Assembly (NCBI GenBank): GCA_016717115.1
Contig: JADKGE010000001.1
Location: forward strand, 806,001 to 870,000
Reading direction: 5' to 3'
DNA: 64,000 nt
From: Actinomycetota bacterium
GTDB taxonomy: Bacteria; Actinomycetota; Actinomycetes; S36-B12
Shown here in pieces: positions 32,124-40,212 of this stretch. The position numbers were made by a program, and so were the translations under genes. The notes under the pieces are model-generated. The model ran no database searches, had not been told where the DNA came from, and saw nothing but the letters and a program-made list of their open reading frames with translations. Position 1 is the stretch's first letter, and each line of letters starts with the position of its first letter.

Positions 32124-32810
32124 ATGACTACTCGAAGGATTCTTGGTGCCCTGGGCGCGGCAGCCCTCGCGCTGAGCCTCACTGCGCCTGCCGCTGTTGC
32201 CGAAGACCAGGGGCCCATGGGTCCGCAAATGCTCCAGCAGACCGTGCTGCGAGCCCAGATGCCCACCACCTTGGGGACGTGGCAGCAGTACCTCTACCGC
32301 GTCGACAAGAACGAGGCGCCGACCATGTGCTGGTCGATGAAGGGTGCCGTCACTCTGCCGAAGGCGCCGAGGGTCGGCTCCGTCAACTACCAGGTCGACC
32401 AGGCGACCAACGGCTTGGTCTCGATATTCCAGTACGCGACCAAGGCCGCAGCCGATGCTGCGCTGGCGAAGCTGCGCAAGATGGGCTGCTCGGACGACGC
32501 CAAGCACCCGACCGAGGGCGAGACGATGGTGGCGGCCCAGCAGGGCTCGGACTTCATGGACGCTGCAGAGACCGCTGTCGGGTCGAACATCACCTTCATC
32601 GACGATGGCACGCGCCCCTACATCAGCACCATCTCGACCCAGCGCGGCCTCGCCATCGTGCAGACCCAGGTGCGGACCATTGCCCCGCTGCCCCAGAGCA
32701 TGAAGCAGCAGCAGGACACAATCGATGCGCTCAGTGCCGTCAACAAGAAGTGGCACGCCAAGGTCGTGAAGGCCTACCAGTCCTTCGGAGTCGAAGGCTC
32801 TGCGAGCTGA
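32124..32810 (+). CDS. Secreted protein of unknown function
   Basis: The 228-residue product has a signal peptide (MTTRRILGALGAAALALSLTAPAAVAED, cleavage near residue 26) and no further membrane helix. There is no lipobox cysteine. The mature chain has two cysteines (MCWSM and GCSDD) and an alternating alpha/beta look (VNYQVDQATNGLVSIFQYATKAAADAALAKLR), somewhat like extracellular sensor domains of actinobacterial kinases and lipoproteins, but I cannot assign a family. It lies between ilvE and the cimA leader and is followed by a 15-bp perfect inverted repeat. Confidence 0.6.
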   Translation: MTTRRILGALGAAALALSLTAPAAVAEDQGPMGPQMLQQTVLRAQMPTTLGTWQQYLYRVDKNEAPTMCWSMKGAVTLPKAPRVGSVNYQVDQATNGLVSIFQYATKAAADAALAKLRKMGCSDDAKHPTEGETMVAAQQGSDFMDAAETAVGSNITFIDDGTRPYISTISTQRGLAIVQTQVRTIAPLPQSMKQQQDTIDALSAVNKKWHAKVVKAYQSFGVEGSAS

Positions 32811-32820
32811 CGCCGTCAGA

Positions 32821-32864
32821 GTAGGTCGTGGCCGCGCGTCCCCTGGGAGGCGGCCACGACCTAC
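32821..32864 (+). terminator. 15-bp perfect inverted repeat
   Basis: The arms 32821-32835 and 32850-32864 (beginning GTAGGTCGTGG) are exact complements around a 14-base loop. There is no T-run. It lies 10 bases after the secreted-protein stop and upstream of the cimA leader promoter, so it probably ends the upstream transcript. Confidence 0.55.
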
Positions 32865-32882
32865 CCGGCAGGGGGCATGTGG

Positions 32883-32895
32883 CAGGATGGGACAC
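32883..32895 (+). promoter_or_regulatory. -10-like box of the cimA leader transcript
   Basis: CAGGAT at 32883-32888 lies seven bases before the GTG of the leader peptide, in the same geometry as the TANNNT boxes elsewhere in the window. Confidence 0.45.
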
Positions 32896-32925
32896 GTGTT
32901 CAGCACCGCCATCATCATTAACTAG
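32896..32925 (+). CDS. cimA leader peptide, MFSTAIIIN
   Basis: GTG TTC AGC ACC GCC ATC ATC ATT AAC TAG encodes nine residues with three consecutive isoleucine codons. It is followed by a perfect 10-bp hairpin that begins at its stop codon (32925-32948) and then a hairpin with a T-run (32949-32976), the standard layout of a transcription attenuator. Citramalate synthase leads to isoleucine, so control by Ile-tRNA is logical. The peptide is inferred from sequence only. Confidence 0.7.
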   Translation: MFSTAIIIN

Positions 32926-32948
32926 CGCGTCGACACCCGTCGACGCGC
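32925..32948 (+). promoter_or_regulatory. First leader hairpin of the cimA attenuator
   Basis: GCGCGTCGAC and GTCGACGCGC pair perfectly around ACCC, starting on the last base of the leader peptide stop codon. Confidence 0.6.
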
Positions 32949-32976
32949 AGCCCTTCGCACCCGCGGGGGGCTTTTT
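32949..32976 (+). terminator. Intrinsic terminator of the cimA attenuator
   Basis: AGCCC pairs with GGGCT, with further C/G pairing inside (ACCC with GGG), and the stem ends in TTTTT. It lies between the Ile-rich leader peptide and cimA. Confidence 0.65.
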
Positions 32977-33016
32977 CGTTGGCAGGTCACACTCGCACCG
33001 ACCGTAAGGACAGCCC

Positions 33017-34606
33017 ATGCCGCGCCCCGACGCATTCCACGTCTACGACACCACGCTGCGCGACGGGGCCCAGCGCGAAGGCATTTCCTACTCGGTCGCG
33101 GACAAGCTCGTCGTGGCCCGCCTCCTCGACGAGTACGGCGTCGGCTTCATCGAAGGCGGCTGGCCGGGCGCCATGCCCAAGGACACCGAGTTCTTCCAGC
33201 GGGCGGCCACCGAGCTGACCCTGCGCAATGCCGAGCTGGTGGCCTTCGGTGCCACCCGCAAGGCGGGTGTGAAGGTGCAGGACGACCTGCAGGTGAAGGC
33301 CCTCCTCGATTCGCACGCTCCTGTCATCACGGTCGTGGCGAAGTCCGACGTCCGGCACGTGAAGGAGGCCCTCCGCACCACGAACGAGGAGAACCTCGCC
33401 ATGGTCACGGATACGGTCGCCTACTTGGTGGCCGCGGGCCGCCGCGTGTTCGTCGACATGGAGCACTTCTTCGACGGGTACAAGCACGACCCCGACTACG
33501 GGATCCGGCTGCTCGTCGCCGCGGCTGAGGCGGGCGCATCCGTGGGGGTCATGTGCGACACGAACGGCGGAATGCTGCCCTACGGCATGTTCGAGATCGT
33601 CACCGACGTGAAGCAGCGGGCCGGGGTCCGTCTCGGCATCCACTGCCAGGACGACACGGGTTGCGCCGTCGCGAACTCGGTGACTGCCGTGCAGGCCGGC
33701 GTGACGCACGTGCAGTGCACGGCGAACGGCTACGGCGAGCGCACCGGCAACGCTGATCTCTTCGTCGTGGTGCCGAATCTCCAGCTGAAGCTGGGCATCG
33801 ACTGCCTGCCTGAGGGTGCGCTGGCGGAGACGGTCCTGGTGTCGCGGGCCATCGCGGAGATCGCCAACATCGCCCCCAACACGCACCAGCCCTATGCCGG
33901 CTGGGCCTCGTTCGCGCACAAGGCCGGCCTGCACGCGAGCGCACTGAAGGTCAACGCCGAGCTGTACAACCACATCGATCCGGCCGTCGTGGGCAACGTG
34001 CAGAACGTGCTCGTGACCGAAATGGCGGGCAGGGCCTCAATCGAGCTGAAGGGCGCCGAGCTCGGCCATGACCTCTCGGGCAGCCCGGAGGTCATCTCCC
34101 GAGTGGTCGAGCAGGTGAAGGACCTGGAGTCGCAGGGATGGACGTTCGAGGCGGCCGATGCCTCCTTCGAGCTGCTCATCCTCGATGCCCAGGGCGTCGA
34201 GGTGTCCTTCGAGGTCGAGTCCTGGCGCACCATCGTCGAGCAGGATGCCGCCGGCGACGTCAAGTGCGAGGCGACCGTCAAACTCCACATCGACGGCGAG
34301 CGCATCATCTCGACGGCGGAGGGCAACGGACCCGTGAACGCGCTGGATCGCGCGGTCCGCCGTGCGATCGTCCGGGTCTACCCCGACTTGGACACGCTCC
34401 GCCTGACGGACTACAAGGTCCGCATCCTGGACGAGAAGGCGGGCACCGGGGCCAAGACGCGCGTGCTCATCGGTACCTCCGACGGCAGGGACACCTGGAG
34501 CACGGTCGGAGTCCACGAGAACGTTATCGCCGCCTCGTGGCGAGCGCTCGAGGACGCGGTCAAGTTCGGATTGCTCCGGCACGAGGCGCAGCAGCCGAAG
34601 GCCTGA
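33017..34606 (+). CDS. cimA: Citramalate synthase
   Basis: CimA condenses acetyl-CoA with pyruvate to (R)-citramalate, a route to 2-ketobutyrate and isoleucine that bypasses threonine. The 529-residue LeuA-like protein has YDTTLRDGAQREGI near the N-terminus, EGGWPGAMPKDTEFF (the GWPG and PKD are typical of CimA), FVDMEHFFDGYK, HCQDDTGCAVANS, TANGYGERTGNA, FAHKAGLHASAL and a C-terminal regulatory domain (about 390-525). It has its own Ile leader, which supports an isoleucine role over leucine. GGACAG precedes the ATG. Confidence 0.9.
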   Translation: MPRPDAFHVYDTTLRDGAQREGISYSVADKLVVARLLDEYGVGFIEGGWPGAMPKDTEFFQRAATELTLRNAELVAFGATRKAGVKVQDDLQVKALLDSHAPVITVVAKSDVRHVKEALRTTNEENLAMVTDTVAYLVAAGRRVFVDMEHFFDGYKHDPDYGIRLLVAAAEAGASVGVMCDTNGGMLPYGMFEIVTDVKQRAGVRLGIHCQDDTGCAVANSVTAVQAGVTHVQCTANGYGERTGNADLFVVVPNLQLKLGIDCLPEGALAETVLVSRAIAEIANIAPNTHQPYAGWASFAHKAGLHASALKVNAELYNHIDPAVVGNVQNVLVTEMAGRASIELKGAELGHDLSGSPEVISRVVEQVKDLESQGWTFEAADASFELLILDAQGVEVSFEVESWRTIVEQDAAGDVKCEATVKLHIDGERIISTAEGNGPVNALDRAVRRAIVRVYPDLDTLRLTDYKVRILDEKAGTGAKTRVLIGTSDGRDTWSTVGVHENVIAASWRALEDAVKFGLLRHEAQQPKA

Positions 34607-34616
34607 CGGCGGTCGC

Positions 34617-34628
34617 TAGGCTCGATGC
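34617..34628 (+). promoter_or_regulatory. -10 box of the FAH-family gene, leaderless start
   Basis: TAGGCT at 34617-34622 is followed by six bases and a GTG start. Confidence 0.55.
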
Positions 34629-35390
34629 GTGCGCATCTGCCGGGTTTCTGTCGACGACGACCTGTTCTTCGGGATCATCGAGGGTGAGGCGGTGGTCCTG
34701 TTGGCCGGGCACCCGTTCGGGGAGCTCGCACCGGAGGGTCGCGTCCTGCCGCTGACCGACGTACGGCTGGTGGCGCCGGTGATGCCGACGAAGATCATCG
34801 CCGTGGCCCGCAACTACGCCGACCACGCGAAGGAGCTGGGCAACGAGGTTCCCACGTCGCCGATGATCTTCCTCAAGCCGAGCACGTCCATCGTCGGTCC
34901 CGGCGACCCGATCAGGCTGCCGTGGCAATCGGAGCGCGTCGAGCACGAGGCGGAGCTCGCCGTGATCATCGGCCGCGTGGCGAGCGACGTTCCCGAGGAG
35001 CGCGTGCCGGAGGTCGTCTTCGGCTACACGTGCGCGAACGACGTGTCCGCCCGCGACCTCCAGCAGACCGACGGGCAGTGGGGGAGGGCCAAGGGCTTCG
35101 ACACGTTCTGCCCGCTCGGCCCGTGGATCGAGACCCAGATCGACCTCGAGGACGCGGCCGTCACCGGCATGGTGAACGGCGAGCTGCGTCAGGACGGCGT
35201 CCTCGGTGACATGGTTCGAGGCGTCCCCGAGCTGGTCTCGTGGATCAGCTCGGTCATGACGCTTATCCCGGGCGACGTGATCCTCACAGGCACGCCGGCG
35301 GGGGTCGGTCCGCTTGTTGCGGGGGACACGGTCTCCGTCTCCATAGATGGCATTGGCACTCTGACGAATCCGGTGGTCGATCGTGTCTGA
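34629..35390 (+). CDS. Fumarylacetoacetate hydrolase family protein
   Basis: The 253-residue protein has the FAH fold: KIIAVARNYADHAKELG, PMIFLKPSTSIVGPGDPI, VEHEAELAVIIG (metal-binding Glu pair), GYTCANDVSARDLQ, KGFDTFCPLGPW and ILTGTPAGVGPL. Members hydrolyse or decarboxylate acylpyruvates, including oxaloacetate; the substrate here is not known. The GTG start is chosen for the -10 box six bases upstream. The stop overlaps the gltX start by 8 bases, so the pair is co-expressed; from memory the two genes are also adjacent in mycobacteria. Confidence 0.85.
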   Translation: MRICRVSVDDDLFFGIIEGEAVVLLAGHPFGELAPEGRVLPLTDVRLVAPVMPTKIIAVARNYADHAKELGNEVPTSPMIFLKPSTSIVGPGDPIRLPWQSERVEHEAELAVIIGRVASDVPEERVPEVVFGYTCANDVSARDLQQTDGQWGRAKGFDTFCPLGPWIETQIDLEDAAVTGMVNGELRQDGVLGDMVRGVPELVSWISSVMTLIPGDVILTGTPAGVGPLVAGDTVSVSIDGIGTLTNPVVDRV

Positions 35391-36870
35391 CAGCGCAGTC
35401 CGCGTCCGCTTCTGCCCCTCGCCCACGGGCAATCCCCACGTCGGGATGGTGCGAACGGCCCTGTTCAACTGGGCCTACGCCCATCACACGGGCGGCACCT
35501 TCGTCTTCCGCATCGAGGACACCGACAGCGCTCGCGACAGCGAGGAGTCGTACGAGGCACTCCTGGGTGCGCTCGAGTGGCTCGGCCTCACCTGGGACGA
35601 GGGCCCGGTCGTGGGCGGTGCCTACGGGCCGTACCGGCAGTCCGAGCGCATGCGCGATGGCCTGTACGCGGGGGTGGCCGACCAGTTGCTCCGAGCCGGC
35701 TTCGCCTATCGCTGCTACTGCTCGCCGGAGGAGCTCGACGAGCGTCGCGAGCGGGCGATGGCCGAGAAGCGGGCGCCTGGCTACGACGGGCACTGTCGCG
35801 CCCTCACCGCGTTGCAGGTGGCCGACTACGAGGCGCAGGGACGCAAGCCCGTCGTGCGCTTTCGCATGCCGGAGACGGACTCGACCTGGGACGACCTGGT
35901 CCGCGGACCGATCACCTTCGCGGCCGACCAGGTGCCCGACTATGTCCTGGTGCGGGCGAACGGCGAGCCCCTCTACACGCTGGTCAACCCCGTCGACGAC
36001 GCATTGATGCGCATCACGCACGTCCTGCGCGGCGAGGATCTCCTGTCGTCCACCCCGAGGCAGCTCGCGCTCTACGGAGCCCTGGCCCAGATCGGCGTCA
36101 GCGACGGTACGACGCCGCGCTTCGGCCACCTGCCCTACGTCATGGGCGAGGGCAACCGCAAGCTGTCCAAGCGGGACCCCGAGTCATCGCTTCAGTGGTA
36201 TCGCGACGAGGGCTACCTGCCGGAGGCTCTGCTCAACTACCTGGCGCTGCTCGGCTGGTCGATGGGGGAGGACCGGGAGTTCTTCGGCAAGGACGAGATG
36301 GCCGCGGCGTTCACGCTCGATCGGGTGAGTCCCAACCCCGCGCGCTTCGACCTCAAGAAGTGCACGGCCATCAACGGCGACTGGATTCGGGCGCTGACCC
36401 CCGAGGATCTCGCCCAGCGCATCATCCCGTTCCTGGTACGCGCGGGCGCGATCCTCGATCCGCCCAGCGAGAGCGATCTCGAGGTGCTCACGGCGGCCGT
36501 GCCGCTGATCCAGGAACGGCTGGAGACCCTCGGCCAGGCCGTGGGGATGGTGGCGTTCCTTCTGGTGCCCGATGACCGTTTCGTGCGGGACGCTGCCGAC
36601 GTCTCGGCTGTGCTCACGGCCGACGCGCAGCCGGTCCTCGCCGCCGCGCAGGCCGCCCTGGCCGCCCTTGACGACTGGCGGGCAGAGCACATCGAGCGCG
36701 AGTTGCGAGCGGCCCTGATCGAGGGGCTCGGGCTGAAGCCGAAGGTGGCGTTCGGCCCGGTGCGCGTCGCCGTGACGGGTCGTAGGATCTCGCCACCGCT
36801 CTTCGAGTCGCTGGAGATCCTCGGCAAGGGCAGGACGCTCGACCGCCTCGCCACGGCAGGCGCTTCGTAA
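35383..36870 (+). CDS. gltX: Glutamyl-tRNA synthetase
   Basis: A 495-residue class I synthetase: the HIGH-type motif in FCPSPTGNPHVGMVRTALFNW, FRIEDTDSARDS, the insertion with CYCSPEELDERR, the KMSKS-type loop KLSKRDPESS near residue 265, and a helical anticodon-binding domain (about 320-495). It charges tRNA-Glu and, since GatCAB and tRNA-Gln are present and no glutaminyl-tRNA synthetase is seen here, most likely also tRNA-Gln. The tRNA genes for both lie just downstream. The start is the GTG overlapping the previous gene. Confidence 0.95.
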   Translation: MSDSAVRVRFCPSPTGNPHVGMVRTALFNWAYAHHTGGTFVFRIEDTDSARDSEESYEALLGALEWLGLTWDEGPVVGGAYGPYRQSERMRDGLYAGVADQLLRAGFAYRCYCSPEELDERRERAMAEKRAPGYDGHCRALTALQVADYEAQGRKPVVRFRMPETDSTWDDLVRGPITFAADQVPDYVLVRANGEPLYTLVNPVDDALMRITHVLRGEDLLSSTPRQLALYGALAQIGVSDGTTPRFGHLPYVMGEGNRKLSKRDPESSLQWYRDEGYLPEALLNYLALLGWSMGEDREFFGKDEMAAAFTLDRVSPNPARFDLKKCTAINGDWIRALTPEDLAQRIIPFLVRAGAILDPPSESDLEVLTAAVPLIQERLETLGQAVGMVAFLLVPDDRFVRDAADVSAVLTADAQPVLAAAQAALAALDDWRAEHIERELRAALIEGLGLKPKVAFGPVRVAVTGRRISPPLFESLEILGKGRTLDRLATAGAS

Positions 36871-36912
36871 GAGCCAGCAGGAGGCCGACGACGGGTGCAT
36901 TCCGGCTCCGTC

Positions 36913-36918
36913 TATACT
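36913..36918 (+). promoter_or_regulatory. Probable -10 box of the tRNA-Gln/tRNA-Glu transcript
   Basis: TATACT lies 38 bases before the tRNA-Gln gene, the best -10 match in the gap after gltX. Confidence 0.45.
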
Positions 36919-36956
36919 TCTCCAGCCAGCGAATGTCGCCGAGAAATCGGCAGCCT

Positions 36957-37028
36957 TGGGGTATGGGGTAATTGGCAGCCCAACTGATTCTGGTTCAGTT
37001 AGTCTAGGTTCGAGTCCTGGTACCCCAG
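36957..37028 (+). tRNA. tRNA-Gln (anticodon CTG)
   Basis: A 72-base cloverleaf: acceptor TGGGGTA pairs with TACCCCA, the anticodon stem ACTGA/TCAGT encloses the loop TTCTGGT with anticodon CTG, and the T loop has GGTTCGAGTCC. It reads CAG. No CCA is encoded right after the discriminator G. Confidence 0.93.
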
Positions 37029-37095
37029 CGACGCGCGGTCGCGCAAGCGGCCGTTTGTCATGTAGGAGCACGTCCGTTCGACAGTGTCACGGTAA

Positions 37096-37168
37096 GGCCC
37101 CGTTGTGTAGTGGCCTAGCACGCCGCCCTCTCAAGGCGGTAGCGCGGGTTCGAATCCCGTCGGGGCTA
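37096..37168 (+). tRNA. tRNA-Glu (anticodon CTC)
   Basis: A 73-base cloverleaf: acceptor GGCCCCG with CGGGGCT (first pair G-U), anticodon stem CCGCC/GGCGG around CTCTCAA with anticodon CTC, and T loop GGGTTCGAATCCC. It reads GAG. CCA is not encoded. It follows tRNA-Gln by 67 bases and precedes a strong terminator. Confidence 0.92.
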
Positions 37169-37175
37169 CGTGAAG

Positions 37176-37205
37176 AGGGACCCCTCGATCTCGAGGGGTC
37201 CCTTT
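37176..37205 (+). terminator. Intrinsic terminator of the tRNA operon
   Basis: AGGGACCCCTCGA and TCGAGGGGTCCCT pair perfectly with a minimal loop and run into TTTC, eight bases after tRNA-Glu. Confidence 0.75.
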
Positions 37206-37275
37206 CTTCGTACCGCTGCGGCGAGTGGGCACGGACGTCGTCCCGGCCCTGCGCCGAGGCTGTCGGCCGCCGGGG

Positions 37276-37974
37276 TCAGGCATGGTCTTCGCCCAGTCGG
37301 TCCGCCGCGGCGAGGAGTGCGGCGACGTGTGCGCGCGTGGGACGTTCGAGGCGGTCCAGGGGGCCGGAGAGGCTGATCGCAGCCACGACGTCGCCCAGGG
37401 CATCGCGGATCGGCGCGGAGATCGACGCGACCCCGGGCTCGCGTTGGGCGATGCTGTGGGCCCATCCTCGATCGCGCGTGGCGGCCAGGTCGGCCGCAGT
37501 GAAGGCGGCCGACCTCAGCGCCTTGCGGATCAGGTCGGGCTCCGCCCAGGCGGTCAGGACCTGTGCCGCCGAACCCGCCCGCATCGTGAGGACGGCCCCC
37601 ACCGGCACGCTGTCCCGAAGGCCCGCGGACGGCTCGGCGGCGGCGATGCACAGGCGGCTGTCCGACTGTCGGCGGTACACCTGGGCACTGACCTGGGTCT
37701 GGTCTCGAAGGTCGTTGACGGCTCTCTGCGCGGCCTGCAGGAGGGGGTCGATGTCGCCGCTCCAGCGCAGGAGGCGACGTCCGAGGCGAAAGCGACCGTC
37801 GTCGTCGCGCTCGAGCAGGTCGTGGAACTCCAAGGCCACGGCCAGGCGGTGGGCGGTGGGCCTGGGGATCCCCGTCAGGGACACCAGCTCGCCTAGGCTG
37901 ACTGGCCCCTCGCTCGCTGCCTCGAGGATGGCCACGGACTTGTCAACGACGCCCACTCCGCTACTATTGTCCAC
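37276..37974 (-). CDS. ndgR: IclR-family regulator, NdgR/LtbR type
   Basis: The 232-residue protein starts DNSSGVGVVDKSVAILEAAS, the N-terminal signature of NdgR in streptomycetes, followed by a winged helix (TGIPRPTAHRLAVALE, about 25-60) and the IclR ligand-binding domain (about 70-230) with SAQVYRRQSDSRLCIAAAEP, LRDSVPVGAVLTMRAGSAAQVL, REPGVASISAPI and VVAAISLSGPL. NdgR/LtbR control leuCD and other amino acid genes; this gene is divergent from leuCD, as expected. I chose the GTG at 37974 over a start 26 codons upstream because of the conserved N-terminus. A palindrome between the two genes is its probable site. Confidence 0.88.
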   Translation of the reverse strand: MDNSSGVGVVDKSVAILEAASEGPVSLGELVSLTGIPRPTAHRLAVALEFHDLLERDDDGRFRLGRRLLRWSGDIDPLLQAAQRAVNDLRDQTQVSAQVYRRQSDSRLCIAAAEPSAGLRDSVPVGAVLTMRAGSAAQVLTAWAEPDLIRKALRSAAFTAADLAATRDRGWAHSIAQREPGVASISAPIRDALGDVVAAISLSGPLDRLERPTRAHVAALLAAADRLGEDHA

Positions 37975-37988
37975 AAGGTGATACTGGT

Positions 37989-38005
37989 ATCTCACATAGT
38001 GAGAT
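37989..38005. promoter_or_regulatory. Probable operator between ndgR and leuC
   Basis: ATCTCAC and GTGAGAT form a perfect inverted repeat around ATA, 15 bases before the ndgR start and 35 before leuC. Its place suggests that the IclR-type regulator binds here and controls both directions. Confidence 0.6.
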
Positions 38006-38039
38006 GTCAAGACCACACGCAGCGAGCGCAGGAGGCGGC

Positions 38040-39449
38040 ATGGGACGCACATTGGCGGAGAAAGTCTGGGCGGATCACGTGGTCAGGCACGCCGAGGGCG
38101 AGCCCGACCTGCTCTACATCGATCTCCATCTGGTCCACGAGGTGACCAGCCCGCAGGCGTTCGACGGACTGCGCGCCGCCGGTCGCCCCGTGCGACGTCC
38201 CGACCTCACCCTGGCCACCGAGGACCACAACGTGCCGACGCAGAACATCGCTCTGCCGATCGCCGACCCGATCTCGCGCGCCCAGGTCGACGCACTGCGC
38301 ACCAACTGCGCAGATTTCGGTGTGCCCGTCTACTCCCTCGGCAACATCGAGCAAGGCATCGTTCATGTGGTGGGTCCCCAACTCGGTCTCACCCAGCCCG
38401 GCATGACGGTCGTCTGTGGCGACTCGCACACGTCCACGCACGGCGCGTTCGGGGCGTTGGCCTTCGGTATCGGTACCAGCGAGGTCGAGCATGTGCTCGC
38501 CACGCAGACCCTGCCGCTCAAGCCCTTCAAGACCATGGCCATCACCGTCGAAGGGGAGTTGCCAGTCGGCGTGAGCGCCAAGGACATCACGCTCGCGGTG
38601 ATCGCGAAGATCGGCACGGGCGGCGGCCAAGGCTACGTACTCGAGTATCGCGGATCCGCCATCCGGGCGTTGTCCATGGAAGGTCGCATGACCCTGTGCA
38701 ACATGTCCATCGAGGCGGGAGCGCGCGCGGGCATGGTGGCTCCTGACGAGACGACGTTCGAATACCTCAAGGGTCGGCCGCACGCGCCGGAGGGGGCCCA
38801 CTGGGATGCGGCTGTTGCGTACTGGCGGACGCTGCCCACGGATGCCGAGGCGACCTTCGATGCGGAGGTCGTCATCGATGCTTCGACCCTGAGCCCATTC
38901 GTCACCTGGGGCACGAATCCCGGGCAGGGCCTGCCCCTGACCGCCTCGGTGCCTTCGCCGGAGGATGCCCGCGACGAGGTGGACCGCGTGGCCATCGAGC
39001 GTGCGCTGGAGTACATGGCCCTCACGCCTGGAATGCCGCTGCGCGAGATCGCGGTCGACACGGTATTCGTGGGATCGTGCACCAACGGCCGCATCGAGGA
39101 CCTGCGCGTCGTCGCCGACGTGCTTCGCGGCCGCAAGGTGGCGGCGTCCGTGCGGATGCTGATCGTGCCGGGGTCCGTTCGCGTCAAGATGCAGGCTGAA
39201 GACGAGGGGCTGCACAGCGTTTTCACTGACTCCGGGGCCGAGTGGCGGGAGGCCGGCTGCTCGATGTGCCTGGCCATGAACCCGGACAAGCTGGCGCCGG
39301 GGGAGCGCAGTGCCTCGACCTCGAACCGCAACTTCGAGGGAAGGCAGGGCCCCGGTGGCCGCACGCACCTGGTATCGCCGGCCGTCGCCGCGGCTACCGC
39401 CGTGGCCGGCCGACTCGCGGCGCCCGCCGATCTCACCCCTGTCGCCTGA
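38040..39449 (+). CDS. leuC: 3-isopropylmalate dehydratase large subunit
   Basis: LeuC with LeuD isomerises 2-isopropylmalate to 3-isopropylmalate using a [4Fe-4S] cluster. The 469 residues show TLAEKVWADHVV, the DLHLVHEVTSPQAF stretch, CGDSHTSTHGAFGALAFGIGTSE, the cluster cysteines in GSCTNGRIEDL and CSMCLAMNPD, and STSNRNFEGRQG. The ATG at 38040 has AGGAGG seven bases before it; an upstream in-frame codon would add 12 residues without similarity. It is followed by leuD at 18 bases. Confidence 0.95.
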   Translation: MGRTLAEKVWADHVVRHAEGEPDLLYIDLHLVHEVTSPQAFDGLRAAGRPVRRPDLTLATEDHNVPTQNIALPIADPISRAQVDALRTNCADFGVPVYSLGNIEQGIVHVVGPQLGLTQPGMTVVCGDSHTSTHGAFGALAFGIGTSEVEHVLATQTLPLKPFKTMAITVEGELPVGVSAKDITLAVIAKIGTGGGQGYVLEYRGSAIRALSMEGRMTLCNMSIEAGARAGMVAPDETTFEYLKGRPHAPEGAHWDAAVAYWRTLPTDAEATFDAEVVIDASTLSPFVTWGTNPGQGLPLTASVPSPEDARDEVDRVAIERALEYMALTPGMPLREIAVDTVFVGSCTNGRIEDLRVVADVLRGRKVAASVRMLIVPGSVRVKMQAEDEGLHSVFTDSGAEWREAGCSMCLAMNPDKLAPGERSASTSNRNFEGRQGPGGRTHLVSPAVAAATAVAGRLAAPADLTPVA

Positions 39450-39467
39450 CCTGGAACGGAGAGAGCC

Positions 39468-40064
39468 ATGGACAAGTTCACCGTGCATACCGGCACTGCG
39501 GTGCCGTTGCGCCGCAGCAATGTCGACACCGATCAGATCATCCCGGCCGAGTACCTGAAGCGCATCACGCGTCACGGCTTCGAGGACGGGCTGTTCTCGG
39601 CTTGGCGCAAGGATCCGGAGTTCGTGCTGAATCAGCCCCGGTACGACGGTGCGACCATCCTTGTGGCCGGGCCGGACTTCGGCACCGGGTCATCGCGCGA
39701 GCACGCTGTGTGGGCCCTCCAGGACTACGGATTCGCCGTCGTCGTGTCGTCCCGTTTCGCCGACATCTTCCGCGGCAACTCGGGCAAGGGCGGACTCCTG
39801 ACCGCGCAGGTCCCGCAGGACGAGGTGGAGCGGATATGGGCCGCGATCGAGGCCGATCCGACCGCCGAGGTGACCGTGGACCTCGACCGTCGGCAGATCC
39901 GCGTGGGCGATCTTGTCGCCGACTTCGATGTGGACGACTACGTGCGGTGGCGCCTCATGGAGGGTCTCGACGACATCGGGATCACCCTGAAGCACGAATC
40001 GGACATCACCGCCTTCGAGGAGTCGCGGCCGGCCTACAAGCCGACGACCACAGCGGTGAACTAG
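39468..40064 (+). CDS. leuD: 3-isopropylmalate dehydratase small subunit
   Basis: The 198-residue subunit carries the swivel domain that completes the active site with LeuC: GTAVPLRRSNVDTDQIIPAEYLKR at the N-terminus, GPDFGTGSSREHAVWALQDYGF in the middle (substrate-binding), SSRFADIFRGNSGKGGLL. Length is normal. GGAGAG precedes the ATG. It ends the leuCD operon, and a hairpin with T-run follows 15 bases after the stop. Confidence 0.95.
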   Translation: MDKFTVHTGTAVPLRRSNVDTDQIIPAEYLKRITRHGFEDGLFSAWRKDPEFVLNQPRYDGATILVAGPDFGTGSSREHAVWALQDYGFAVVVSSRFADIFRGNSGKGGLLTAQVPQDEVERIWAAIEADPTAEVTVDLDRRQIRVGDLVADFDVDDYVRWRLMEGLDDIGITLKHESDITAFEESRPAYKPTTTAVN

Positions 40065-40079
40065 CTGCCGGGCTCGTCC

Positions 40080-40131
40080 CACGCCGTGGATTCCCCTTGC
40101 AGGGCAACGGGAATCCACGGCGTGGCGTTTT
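40080..40131 (+). terminator. Intrinsic terminator after leuD
   Basis: The 16-base arms 40080-40095 (starting CACGCCGTGG) and 40109-40124 are exact complements around a 13-base loop and are followed by GCGTTTT. Confidence 0.75.
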
Positions 40132-40212
40132 CCTCGAGGCAGGGTGTCCCACTAGATTTGGACTACCGGTCAACCGACCGGCGAAGTTGACACCCTCCGG
40201 AGGGGTTTTCCT

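Noticed and set aside
40193..40209. CCCTCCGGAGGGG followed by TTTT right before hup as a transcription terminator
   Set aside because: The stem is only four pairs around CCGG and contains the likely ribosome binding site of hup, so a terminator role is weakly supported.
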